In this document: piece after piece, positions 1-8,128 of the stretch
Layout: every line of letters begins with the position of its first letter
Numbering within the stretch: position 1 is the stretch's first letter
Origin: Spirochaetota bacterium
Lineage (GTDB): Bacteria > Spirochaetota > UBA4802 > UBA5368
DNA length: 26,352 nt
NCBI GenBank assembly: GCA_017998475.1
Contig: JAGODA010000004.1
Coordinates: 1 to 26,352 of the forward strand
Direction: 5' to 3'
Translations under genes and position numbers: made by a program
Notes under the pieces: model-generated
Database searches by the model: none
Seen by the model: only the letters and a program-made list of their open reading frames with translations
Told to the model about the DNA's origin: nothing

Positions 1-1008
1 CTTCCGGACCGCATCCAGATAGGGCTTACCGCGCCCGTTGCCCCTCCACCTTCGATCGACATCGACCAGATCGCCGAGCAGATATCCCGTAAGCTCAACC
101 TCAATCAACCCGGCCCCCGGAATGACGATGGGGAGATCAATCGCTACCGTGACGAGGTCGAACGCCTGGAGCGGCGTCTGAACGATCTTTCCGGCGATCT
201 GGCCGCCAGAAAGGCCGTCGAAGAGGTAGAACGCCGGCCAACCATTATTGAGGCTAAATACGAATCGCCCGTCCCCATAGTGCTCGATCCGAAACCCATC
301 CTGGAAATCCTGGAAAAACTGCCGGCGCGCGGGCTCCCGGAGACCACCGGGGACGCGGTAAAACCGCCCCCTTCCGGATCCACGGAAGGGTTTCAGCCCG
401 CTCGAAGCACCCCTTCGCCAGAGCAAAAGGAGGAATTCCGCAGGGAAACCGTCACGAGGGACGAAAAAGAAGCACCCGACGAGTGGGAGCTGCTCAGCCG
501 GTACGGACGGGATGATGAGCAGCCCGCCGAAAGTCTTTCGGATGAGGACATATTCGAGAAGATACTGAGCGAGGACGCGCAGAATAAGAAGGACGATATA
601 CAGATAATCGGCGATTCCAGACAGAATGAAGAGCTTGAATACGACGCGCGGGACAATGAACTTGAAAGGAAAAAAGAGGATGACGCCCGATTTTACCGCA
701 AGTTCCTGCAGCATAACCGGCGCAAGGCGCGCGAGCTGCCCATTCTGAAGGTAAGCTACGACTTTTCCAAGCTGCCTGACGAATTCAGTCTCGCCCGCGA
801 AAAGAACATACTGGAATACTCCTATTATAAGTACAAACCGATGCTGGAGCGCGCGTCCGAATACCTTAAAAAGCGCAAGGTGAAGGACGCCATCAACTAC
901 TACAAGGTTGTCATGTCGCAGAACATCCCGCCAGAATTTAAGTCCATGATCCGTAAAAACATCGGTGATCTTACCGAGTATCTGGAGAAGTATCTTACCA
1001 CCGACTGA
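1..1008 (+). CDS. Coiled-coil protein of unknown function, 5' end outside window
   Basis: The reading frame is open from base 1 to the TGA at 1006-1008, so the gene begins upstream of the window. A GTG at 280 is an internal codon and not a needed start. I do not recognise the family. The visible 335 residues are very charged. An early stretch (about residues 45-80) is heptad-like and probably coiled coil, followed by a proline/glutamate-rich low-complexity linker, then a lysine-rich helical region. The last 60 residues (YYKYKPMLERASEYLKKRK onward) look like a TPR-type helical pair. No signal peptide or membrane segment is visible in this part. It is separated by 278 bp from the next gene on the same strand. 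A cytoplasmic scaffold role is possible, but that is only inference. Confidence 0.75.
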   Translation, partial: LPDRIQIGLTAPVAPPPSIDIDQIAEQISRKLNLNQPGPRNDDGEINRYRDEVERLERRLNDLSGDLAARKAVEEVERRPTIIEAKYESPVPIVLDPKPILEILEKLPARGLPETTGDAVKPPPSGSTEGFQPARSTPSPEQKEEFRRETVTRDEKEAPDEWELLSRYGRDDEQPAESLSDEDIFEKILSEDAQNKKDDIQIIGDSRQNEELEYDARDNELERKKEDDARFYRKFLQHNRRKARELPILKVSYDFSKLPDEFSLAREKNILEYSYYKYKPMLERASEYLKKRKVKDAINYYKVVMSQNIPPEFKSMIRKNIGDLTEYLEKYLTTD

Positions 1009-1286
1009 CCTCAACCCCGCCCCCGGCGATGAGGCGCCATGCCATCATTATAAGCGACCTCTCACTCCCGGCGACGCCGGAAATATTGTTCCGGAAAATC
1101 CTTGAAATGACTTGATTTTATGCCGATTTTTACTAAGATCGCACCTTAGTAAAGCGACGCGGCCCGCGAAGACCGGCTACAGCGGATGTATGTAGTCCGG
1201 AAACGCAAACCGCGGCGCACGCGGATCCAGTATACAGGAATCACCTGGATTTCGATTCCCGATGCGGCAAAGGGCAAAGAGGAAGA
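1009..1286 (+). promoter_or_regulatory. Intergenic control region with 9-bp perfect dyad upstream of the cNMP receptor gene
   Basis: This 278-bp gap holds no gene. A short GC hairpin (CCGGC-GAC-GCCGG, 1068-1080) sits 60 bp after the upstream stop and could end that transcript, though there is no clear T run. Further on, TTTACTAAG (1129-1137) and CTTAGTAAA (1145-1153) form a perfect 9-bp inverted repeat around 7 bases. A weak sigma70-like pair, TTGATT (1112-1117) and TAAGAT (1134-1139) with 16-bp spacing, would put the -10 inside the dyad, as expected for an operator. A 5' leader of about 140 bases would follow. The promoter call is tentative; the dyad is directly visible. Confidence 0.45.
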
Positions 1287-2507
1287 ATGGCATCCACGCA
1301 ATTTAAAGTCGAAAACTACATGGCTAAGTCCTTTATCACCGTAGAGGGAAAGAAAGACTCCAATAATTTTTACATCATCAGGGAAGGCAAGGTCCGGGTG
1401 ATGCGCGAGAATCCGGTCGCCGGAATAGAGCCCTTTTCCGTCCTCGGCCCCGGCGATTTCTTCGGCGTGGTAAGCTGCATGAGCGGCCACGCGCGGACCG
1501 AGACCGCGGTGAGCCTTACGGGGGTCTCGCTCATCTCCGTCGAGCGCGACCAGTTCGGAATCCTCATCCAGAAGAACCCCGCCATCGCCATGAAGATCAT
1601 CCGTTTTTTCAGCAAGCAGCTCAGGGAGTTCGACCAGGCCATCACGCAGCTCACCTTCAAGGGAACCGCCGAGGAGGACCCGGAACACCTCTACAATATC
1701 GGCGAGTATTATCTGAAAAAACGCGCCCTCAACCATGCCGCCTACGCCTTCCAGCGCTACGTGCAGTATTGCCCCGTCGGTCCCAACAGGGACAGAACCA
1801 TAGAACGGCTGAAGACGCTCAAGGCTCCCCTCAAGGTGCCCGACAACCCGCAGGGCGCCACAATGACGCGAAATTACCGCGACAATACCATGATATTCTG
1901 CGAGAACGAACCCGGCAACGAGCTCTATATCATTCAGGCGGGCAAGGTAAAGATCACCAAAATCGTCGACGAGGAGGTGCTCCTGGCCGTACTCAAGTCG
2001 GGAGACATATTCGGCGAGATGGCCCTTCTGGAGAACAGGCCGCGCAGCGCGTCGGCGATTACTTTCGGCGATGTCACACTGCTCGCCATCAACAAGTCCA
2101 ACTTCGAAAACATGGTTCAGGCGCAGCCCCAGCTCGCCACACGCCTCATTCAGCTTTTGAGCGAGCGTATCTGGACGGCCTATCGCCAGCTTGAAAACCT
2201 CATGATCAGGGACCATCTCGGACGGATTTACGACACTCTGCTCATCCAGATCGAAAAGCAGAAGATTAAAATCACCCCCAAACAGTCGCACAATTTCGAA
2301 TTCGGCTTCCGCGAGCTTTTCAACATGGTCGGACTACCCGCCGAGAAGACGGATATGCTTTCCGTCCAGGTCCTCGAGGACAAGCACTTCAAGCTCGAGG
2401 AAGGTAAACTGATATGCACCGATCTCGACGAACTCGAAAAGAGCGTTCAGTTCTACCGGAAAAAGTCCATCATGGAAAGAAAACGTGAAGCGCAGAAAAG
2501 CTCTTAA
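1287..2507 (+). CDS. Tandem cyclic-nucleotide-binding (Crp/Fnr-type) regulatory protein
   Basis: This 406-residue protein carries two cNMP-binding beta-barrel domains. The first (about 10-120) is degenerate: its phosphate cassette reads FFGVVSCMSGHARTETA and lacks the usual Glu of the FGE motif. The second (about 190-300) has a canonical cassette, FGEMALLENRPRSASA at 242-257, with the ligand-contacting Glu and Arg253. Between them is a helical TPR-like hairpin (about 134-175). The C-terminal 90 residues resemble a worn Crp-type winged helix: a helix-turn-helix-like stretch near 340-365, then a strand pair EEGKLICTDLDELEK. Start ATG 1287 follows an AGAGGAAG ribosome site. Its 3' end overlaps the AsmA-like gene by 23 bp, implying translational coupling. 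It probably senses cAMP or cGMP; whether it still binds DNA is uncertain. Confidence 0.88.
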   Translation: MASTQFKVENYMAKSFITVEGKKDSNNFYIIREGKVRVMRENPVAGIEPFSVLGPGDFFGVVSCMSGHARTETAVSLTGVSLISVERDQFGILIQKNPAIAMKIIRFFSKQLREFDQAITQLTFKGTAEEDPEHLYNIGEYYLKKRALNHAAYAFQRYVQYCPVGPNRDRTIERLKTLKAPLKVPDNPQGATMTRNYRDNTMIFCENEPGNELYIIQAGKVKITKIVDEEVLLAVLKSGDIFGEMALLENRPRSASAITFGDVTLLAINKSNFENMVQAQPQLATRLIQLLSERIWTAYRQLENLMIRDHLGRIYDTLLIQIEKQKIKITPKQSHNFEFGFRELFNMVGLPAEKTDMLSVQVLEDKHFKLEEGKLICTDLDELEKSVQFYRKKSIMERKREAQKSS

Positions 2508-4569
2508 AATCTCGATCGTTGTATTCGTCCTTCTTGTGTTCGCCCTCTCCGGGGGCGTCGTTCTGCTGTATAATTTTTACCCCAGAGACAGCGTGCTCGC
2601 CATCCTCTCCGCACAGGCGGAAAAGGAACTCAAGCGAAACATTTCTATCGAAGACCTCGATTACAGTCTCAGGGGTATCGTCCTGCGCAAACTGAAGCTC
2701 CACAACGGGCCCTCGGACTGTCCGGGCATTCTCGCCTCCGCCGACGACGCGGTGGTCAGGTTCTCCCTTTTGCGTCTTGTATTCAAGAGGGAATTTGACA
2801 TAAATTTTATCAACATAATAGGCCTCAATCTAAGCATTTGCTATAAGGACGGTACCTCCAACCTCGAAAACCTCATCACCGATCTGAGCACCGACGATTC
2901 CTCGTCGGTGGCCGCCCGGCTCGACACCATAAAGCTTTCCAGGGCAAGGATATCCCTCCAGAACCCGCCCTCTTCGCTCAGACCGCTCGAGGGGGAGTAC
3001 CTCCTTGGCGGCATTATCGACTTCATCGGCGACAGATCACTCAGACTCTCCGACGCCACCATCACCCTTCCCGAGAGAAGAGGAGTCGCCCACCCCGACA
3101 TCACGCTTACCTTTCCGGAGAGCGGATTCCAGATAACGGGAGAGGTATCGCTCGAGAGATGCTTGCTCGGATGGGTCTACAGGTGGGGCACCGACCTTTC
3201 TCTCCCGTACCAGGACTTTTCAGGCCGTGTGAAGGGCCTGAAAATCTCGGCGCGTTCGGTGGAGGGCTCTGTCCAGGGAACTTCAAATCTCCCCGGGAAC
3301 AGGCCCCTCCTGGTGAACGGTTTTTGCAGGGTCAACATCACGGGCGAGCGGGTCTTCATATCCAACACCCGGGGATCTGTTCTTTCCACCTCGTTCCTGA
3401 TAGACGAATTCCTCTTCGACTTCGACGGCAATATACGGAAGTTCAACATAAAAAACATCGACGCTCGAATAGACGACGTACGCCCCATACTCTCGTTTCT
3501 CCCGGAGGAACTTTCGGGCGCGGTCAAAGGGGGACTTGCGTTCGGCGATTCTCGCTACAACGGCCAGCTCCAGATCGACGCCGCATACGGCCACGGCGAT
3601 CCCATCGTAAAAAACGTCAGGGCGACTGTCAACATCAACGGCAACCGCATCGAACGCACCACTGTCAAAGCGCTGCTTTTCAGCCAGCCGTTCGATATAA
3701 CCTTCTCCTCTCTGGACGGCTCCTTTCGCAAATTCCATGCCGACGCCTCGGGCGCGGCCTTCACTTTCCCCACCGACACCCGAAAAGACCGGGCCCAGAA
3801 ATCTCCGGGCCCCGCGCCGATATCACTGGATATGCCTTTGGAGGTGAGCGGAACCGTTTCCGTTGGCGCGCTCACAGTGGGTGGTTACTCCTTCGGAAAA
3901 ACCACCGCCGGCTACACACTCGCGCGCAAACGTCTGCAGGTGGGACCGATCCAGACGGAATTCATGGGCGGGGAGATTCGAGGCCGCGGGACGATCGATT
4001 TCAACTCTCCGGTAACGCCGGTTGACTGTACCGTGGCTTTTGAACGTCTGCGCGTGCAGAACATCAGCCGCATGAGCGAGCGTTTCAAGGACCGCATGTT
4101 CGGACTGGCGAGCGGCAACGCCGAAATCGGATTCTCGCTGTCGGAAAACATCGATGTCCGCAAATCGTTCAGGGGGAAAATGGAATTCACGATCGACAGG
4201 GGGAAACTGGTCGACACCGGTATTCAGAACGGTCTCGGAATTCTCCTGTCCGACCTCAAATACAAGTTGAAAGACCTGGAATTCAGCAAGATATACGGCA
4301 ACTTCACCATCGCCGGGTCCGATTATCAGATCAATTCATTTCTCTTCTCGGCCCCGGATATCCGTCTCAGGCTCGACGGTCACATCAATAACGAGCTGGA
4401 AGGCGATCTTAAAATAGACCTCGAGTTCACCCGGCAGTTCATCCAGGATCTTCCCAACCCGGTGCTTTTACAGCTTAACAAGTATAAGAGGGACCGCTGG
4501 TACGTCATCCCCTTCCAGTCAAAGGGGAAAGACGTGACCGACAGCAAAAACATCGTCCGACTTCAGTGA
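2485..4569 (+). CDS. AsmA-like inner-membrane protein
   Basis: The protein has 694 residues. A lysine/arginine-rich start and one hydrophobic segment (about 8-30) anchor it in the inner membrane with the bulk in the periplasm. The next region (YPRDSVLAILSAQAEKEL, then SIEDLDYSLRGIVLRKLKL) is the typical AsmA opening, where the chain enters a long repetitive beta structure. The last 170 residues (FTIDRGKLVDTGIQNGLG, then YGNFTIAGSDYQINSF) match the AsmA C-terminal domain found in AsmA, TamB and YhdP relatives. These proteins form hydrophobic-grooved bridges for phospholipid transport or outer-membrane homeostasis. The start is GTG 2485, inside the preceding cNMP gene, so the two are likely co-translated. 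The 3' end overlaps leuD tail to tail by 7 bp. The family is clear; the exact cargo is not. Confidence 0.85.
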   Translation: MKRRKALKISIVVFVLLVFALSGGVVLLYNFYPRDSVLAILSAQAEKELKRNISIEDLDYSLRGIVLRKLKLHNGPSDCPGILASADDAVVRFSLLRLVFKREFDINFINIIGLNLSICYKDGTSNLENLITDLSTDDSSSVAARLDTIKLSRARISLQNPPSSLRPLEGEYLLGGIIDFIGDRSLRLSDATITLPERRGVAHPDITLTFPESGFQITGEVSLERCLLGWVYRWGTDLSLPYQDFSGRVKGLKISARSVEGSVQGTSNLPGNRPLLVNGFCRVNITGERVFISNTRGSVLSTSFLIDEFLFDFDGNIRKFNIKNIDARIDDVRPILSFLPEELSGAVKGGLAFGDSRYNGQLQIDAAYGHGDPIVKNVRATVNINGNRIERTTVKALLFSQPFDITFSSLDGSFRKFHADASGAAFTFPTDTRKDRAQKSPGPAPISLDMPLEVSGTVSVGALTVGGYSFGKTTAGYTLARKRLQVGPIQTEFMGGEIRGRGTIDFNSPVTPVDCTVAFERLRVQNISRMSERFKDRMFGLASGNAEIGFSLSENIDVRKSFRGKMEFTIDRGKLVDTGIQNGLGILLSDLKYKLKDLEFSKIYGNFTIAGSDYQINSFLFSAPDIRLRLDGHINNELEGDLKIDLEFTRQFIQDLPNPVLLQLNKYKRDRWYVIPFQSKGKDVTDSKNIVRLQ

Positions 4570-5066
4570 TCCTTTTTCGCCAGCTCGCTTCTCACCTTGT
4601 TCATAAGCCCTCCCTTGGTGATGAGGTCCTGCATGAACGGGGGGAACGGTTTGGCCGTGTACTCCGTTTTCTTCGTATGGTTTACTATCCGTCCGGTATC
4701 GAAATCGACCTCGATCTCGTCGCCCTCCGAGATTCCCTTCGCCGCCTCGGCCGATTCAACGATCGGCAGTCCGATATTGATGCTGTTTCTATAGAAAATC
4801 CGCGCGTAGGAATCGGCGATAACGCATGAGATGCGGGCCGCCTTGATCGCTATCGGCGCGTGTTCGCGTGACGATCCGCACCCGAAGTTCTTTCCGGCGA
4901 CGATGATGTCTCCCGGCGAGACCTTTTTCATGAAATCGGGATCGGCGTCCTCCATGCAGTGCCTGGCGAGCTCGTCCGGATCGAACGTGTTGAGGTATCG
5001 GGCGGGTATTATCTCGTCCGTATTCACATCATCGCCGAAACGCCATGCCCTTCCCTTTGCTTTCAT
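4563..5066 (-). CDS. leuD: 3-isopropylmalate dehydratase, small subunit
   Basis: At 167 residues it has the length of the short LeuD/HacB type. It pairs with LeuC to isomerise 2-isopropylmalate to 3-isopropylmalate in leucine synthesis. Visible family signatures are GDDVNTDEIIPARYL near the N-terminus, the substrate loop GKNFGCGSSREHAPIA, and ARIFYRNSINIGLPI. The start ATG 5066 is preceded by a strong AGGAGGA site that overlaps the leuC stop codon, so translation is coupled. A role in a related isomerisation such as homoaconitate or citramalate-pathway steps cannot be excluded from sequence alone, because LeuCD and HacAB look alike. No leuA or leuB lies in the window. Confidence 0.93.
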   Translation of the reverse strand: MKAKGRAWRFGDDVNTDEIIPARYLNTFDPDELARHCMEDADPDFMKKVSPGDIIVAGKNFGCGSSREHAPIAIKAARISCVIADSYARIFYRNSINIGLPIVESAEAAKGISEGDEIEVDFDTGRIVNHTKKTEYTAKPFPPFMQDLITKGGLMNKVRSELAKKDH

Positions 5067-5075
5067 CGCGTCCTC

Positions 5076-6335
5076 CTATTTCAACTCGTCCGGATGGGCG
5101 ATTCTGCCGAGCACCGCCGACGCCGCGGCGACAGCCGGACCCGCCAGGTAGACTTCGCTTTTCGGGTGTCCCATCCTTCCCACAAAATTCCTGTTGGTGG
5201 TCGCGAGGCAGCGCTCGCCCTCCGCGAGGATCCCCATGTGTCCCCCCAGGCAGGGGCCGCATGTCGGCGCCGAAACGGCCGCCTCGGCATCAACGAAGAT
5301 ATCCAGCAGGCCCTCGGCCATCGCCTTGCGGTAGATTTCCTGGGTCGCCGGGATGACGATGAGCCGCACGTTCCTGTGCGCCTTCCTGTTCTTTAAAATC
5401 GCCGCTGCCTCGCGCAGATCCTCTATCCTTCCGTTTGTGCACGATCCTATCACGACCTGGTCGATTACCACGCCCGATTCGCGCGCCGGCCTGACGTTTT
5501 CAGGAAGATGGGGGTACGCGACGAGCGGTTCGATCTTCGATACATCGTACTCTCGAACCTCCGCGTATCGGGCGTCCGGATCGCTCGCGTAAACCGTGTA
5601 CGGTTTCGAGCTTCTGCTTTTGACGTATTCGATCGTCCTGTCGTCCGGTGCGAATATCCCGTTTTTACCCCCCGCCTCGATCGCCATGTTCGCCATTGTG
5701 AGCCTGCCCTCAAGGGTGAGCGCCGCGACCGCCTCTCCCGTGAACTCCATGGCCATGTAGAGCGCGCCGTCCACGCCTATATCTCCTATGGTATGGAGGA
5801 TGAGGTCCTTGCCGTTCACATGCGGATTCAGCCGGCCCTTGTAAACGAACCTGATCGATTCGGGGACTTTGAACCATGCCTTTCCGGTGGCCATCGCGGC
5901 GGCCATATCCGTCGAACCGACGCCGGTCGAAAAAGCGCCCATAGCCCCATAGGTGCAGGTATGCGAGTCGGCCCCGATGATAAGCATGCCCGGCCGCGTG
6001 AGTCCGAGTTCCGGAAGAAGGGCGTGCTCGACCCCCACCCTGCCCACATCGTAGAAATGGACGATGCCGTATTCGCGCGCGAATTCCCTGAGGATCCTGA
6101 CCTGTTCCGCCGACTTGATGTCCTTGTTCGGAGTGAAGTGATCGGGGATGAGCGCCACCGCCTCGCTGTCGAACACCCTGTCTATGCCCAGCTCGCGGAA
6201 CTCCTTGATGGCGATGGGCGCGGTGATGTCGTTGCCCAGCACCAGATCCACACGCGCCTCGATAAGGTCACCCGGTTCCACCGTGTCCCTTCCGGCGTGA
6301 GCCGCGAGTATTTTTTCTGTAATCGTCATTCCCAT
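5076..6335 (-). CDS. leuC: 3-isopropylmalate dehydratase, large subunit
   Basis: This 419-residue protein is of the aconitase superfamily, of the shorter LeuC type that partners the short LeuD encoded 9 bp downstream. Three cysteines that hold the [4Fe-4S] cluster are visible: Cys299 in VIGSCTNGR, and Cys359 and Cys362 in CGPC. Other family blocks are FDHFTPNKD-like LIPDHFTPNKD, IIGADSHTCTYGAMG and the C-terminal NRNFVGRMGHP. The cluster acts as a Lewis acid in dehydrating and rehydrating isopropylmalate in the cytoplasm. The start ATG 6335 has an AGGGG ribosome site 7 bases upstream; a second ATG two codons later is an alternative. It forms an operon with leuD. Confidence 0.95.
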   Translation of the reverse strand: MGMTITEKILAAHAGRDTVEPGDLIEARVDLVLGNDITAPIAIKEFRELGIDRVFDSEAVALIPDHFTPNKDIKSAEQVRILREFAREYGIVHFYDVGRVGVEHALLPELGLTRPGMLIIGADSHTCTYGAMGAFSTGVGSTDMAAAMATGKAWFKVPESIRFVYKGRLNPHVNGKDLILHTIGDIGVDGALYMAMEFTGEAVAALTLEGRLTMANMAIEAGGKNGIFAPDDRTIEYVKSRSSKPYTVYASDPDARYAEVREYDVSKIEPLVAYPHLPENVRPARESGVVIDQVVIGSCTNGRIEDLREAAAILKNRKAHRNVRLIVIPATQEIYRKAMAEGLLDIFVDAEAAVSAPTCGPCLGGHMGILAEGERCLATTNRNFVGRMGHPKSEVYLAGPAVAAASAVLGRIAHPDELK

Positions 6336-6422
6336 GTGAAACCCCTGTACACTGATTCATGTTCTTCGGTATGCCGCGGTATCGTCATGCGTCGAAAAAC
6401 AGGAGAGCAAACCTAGCCGGAG

Positions 6423-6443
6423 GGCGCTTAAAATGCAAGCGCC
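6423..6443. repeat. Inverted repeat between sensor-kinase stop and leuC
   Basis: GGCGCTT (6423-6429) and AAGCGCC (6437-6443) form a perfect 7-bp stem with a 7-base loop. On the plus strand it is followed by TTTT, but no plus-strand gene ends here. On the minus strand it lies just after the kinase stop without a T run, so terminator or mRNA-processing function is uncertain. The rest of the 119-bp gap shows no clear leucine leader or T-box. Confidence 0.4.
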
Positions 6444-6454
6444 TTTTGAGGAAT

Positions 6455-7936
6455 TCAATCTATCATCAATACTTCCTTTACCGCCTGAAACAGCTCCTGC
6501 AGATCGAACGGCTTTATGAGCACCTTCTCCACAAAACGGGTCTCGGAAGCGTCCATAACGAGGAAATTACCCGAGATAATGATTATTCTGGGCCTGTGCT
6601 TCTTCGTCTTGAAATGCTTCACCACGTCCCAGCCGTTCAGATCGGGCATCTGTATGTCGAGGAGCATGAGGTCGACCGGCTCCTTTTCGACGAAATCGAT
6701 CGCGCGCGCGCCCGAATATTCCGACCTCGCGTCGGCGTTTTTCGACGCGAGCGCTCGAACCAGCAGATTGTTGAGCTCCATTTCGTCGTCCACCACCAGT
6801 ATCTTCTTCCCGGTGAAATCGAACTCTGTGTAGTTCTGTGCCACCTCGCGATCGAGCGCTTCCATAGTGTTGATCGGTATTTTTATGATAAAGGTCGATC
6901 CCCGCCCGAAGTCGCTTTCCACTTCGATGGTGCCGTTGTGCTCTTTTATGACCCCCGCCGCCACGGAGAGTCCCAGGCCCGTCCCGGGGATGGAACTGGA
7001 ACCCAGCGATCCCTTTGTGGTGTAAAATGGATCGAAAATGCGGTCCTGCATCTCGTGGGGGATGCCGGCTCCCCTGTCCTGAATACGGACGAAACCCTGA
7101 CCGTCCTCGCGCCCGGTCTCTATGGTGATCTTCTTCTCGGAGCTGTCGATCATTGCGTCCCGCGCGTTGATCATTATGTTCATGATCGCGAGGCTTATCT
7201 TGTTCGCGTCGAGAAACATCTCCTCCAGCGTGCTTCTGCGGAGGATCTCGATGCTTATTCCCTGTGTGGAGAATTCCGGTCTCAGTATCTTTACGCAGCC
7301 GTCGACGATATTCTCAAGGTTAACCAGCACGCGCTTGGAGGGCTTCTTGTTGGCGAATATCAGGAGCTGGTCGATGAGGTGGCTCGCGCGGCGGATAATC
7401 TTCAGGATGGTGCTCATGTCCTGGGCGGTCTCGCGCGAGAGATTGCTCTGGGAGAGCACCAGCTCGACAAGGCCGTAAATGCCGGCGTTCATGTTATTGA
7501 ACTCGTGCGCGATCCCCGCCGTGAGGGTCGTTATCGTCAGATTCTTCTCGAGCTCGACGAGTTTCTCGCGCGCCATGAGGTCCCTGTCGAGGATGATGTG
7601 AAGGAAGACATGGCCTTTCTCGCCGTTCTCGATCTCCGCGGGGATGATACGGCAGCGTACGTCCTCTTCGTATTCCCTGATCCGGATTTTCTGCCGGACT
7701 TTAAGCATTCCGGTTGGAATGACAAAATCCATATTGTCGATCGGACAGTTCGAGCCGCGGCGGGCGCAGGAGCTGAATATCTCGGAACAGCTTTTACCGA
7801 TAAGGTCCGAATTCCTGTAAAGTCGCCGCGCGAAGTTGTTAATTCCGACCACCGTCTTGTTTCTGTCAATGACGATAACGGCGCTCGGGATGGCGTTGAT
7901 AACGCTCTGGTAATCGAATTTTATCTTGGTGGACAT
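6455..7936 (-). CDS. Hybrid sensor histidine kinase: PAS-HisKA-HATPase-receiver
   Basis: This 493-residue soluble protein has no membrane segment. A PAS domain covers about 8-125 and contains cysteines at 50, 57 and 64. The phosphoacceptor helix carries GIAHEFNN with His144. The ATPase lobe shows the N box (MNIMINARDAM, Asn257), G1 (DRGAG, 287-291), F box (FDPFYTTK) and G2 (GTGLGL, 318-323). A C-terminal receiver (about 377-493) has acidic Asp383/Asp384, phosphoacceptor Asp427 (LLDIQMPDLNG), Ser455 and Lys475, so all key residues are intact. It should autophosphorylate on His and pass phosphate to its own Asp, probably ending in a phosphorelay. No partner phosphotransfer protein or output regulator is adjacent. 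The ribosome site before ATG 7936 is weak. The signal is unknown. Confidence 0.93.
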   Translation of the reverse strand: MSTKIKFDYQSVINAIPSAVIVIDRNKTVVGINNFARRLYRNSDLIGKSCSEIFSSCARRGSNCPIDNMDFVIPTGMLKVRQKIRIREYEEDVRCRIIPAEIENGEKGHVFLHIILDRDLMAREKLVELEKNLTITTLTAGIAHEFNNMNAGIYGLVELVLSQSNLSRETAQDMSTILKIIRRASHLIDQLLIFANKKPSKRVLVNLENIVDGCVKILRPEFSTQGISIEILRRSTLEEMFLDANKISLAIMNIMINARDAMIDSSEKKITIETGREDGQGFVRIQDRGAGIPHEMQDRIFDPFYTTKGSLGSSSIPGTGLGLSVAAGVIKEHNGTIEVESDFGRGSTFIIKIPINTMEALDREVAQNYTEFDFTGKKILVVDDEMELNNLLVRALASKNADARSEYSGARAIDFVEKEPVDLMLLDIQMPDLNGWDVVKHFKTKKHRPRIIIISGNFLVMDASETRFVEKVLIKPFDLQELFQAVKEVLMID

Positions 7937-7974
7937 TGGCGGTCGGTCAGGTCGCGGCTTTCACCCATTAAATA

Positions 7975-8004
7975 CTTATACTCCAAAATCTACCGCTCAT
8001 CCAA
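7975..8004 (-). promoter_or_regulatory. Putative sigma70-type promoter for the hybrid kinase
   Basis: On the minus strand TTGGAT (8004-7999) and TATAAG (7980-7975) are separated by 18 bp, about 40 bp before the kinase start codon. The surrounding bases (7960-8030) are much more AT-rich than their neighbours. Assigned by eye only. Confidence 0.4.
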
Positions 8005-8128
8005 TAATTTATCCCGTATTTTACCGTTTCTTTAATCCGTAAAGCTCCCGAAAAAGGCGTTCGACCGGCGCACGCTGCACCGCATGGCACCGCCGGCGGT
8101 ACTCCCCGTAACAGCATCACATCACCTT

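Noticed and set aside
1146..2291. Minus-strand 381-residue open frame opposite the cNMP receptor gene
   Set aside because: It is a shadow of the receptor gene; the plus-strand product has an unmistakable cNMP-binding cassette and a ribosome site.
6336..6454. Leucine leader peptide or T-box before leuC
   Set aside because: No leucine-codon-rich short frame and no T-box core were found on the minus strand; only a 7-bp hairpin is present.
6359..8035. Plus-strand 558-residue open frame
   Set aside because: It is the antisense shadow of the hybrid kinase, whose domains and catalytic motifs are all intact on the minus strand. High GC content makes long shadow frames common here.
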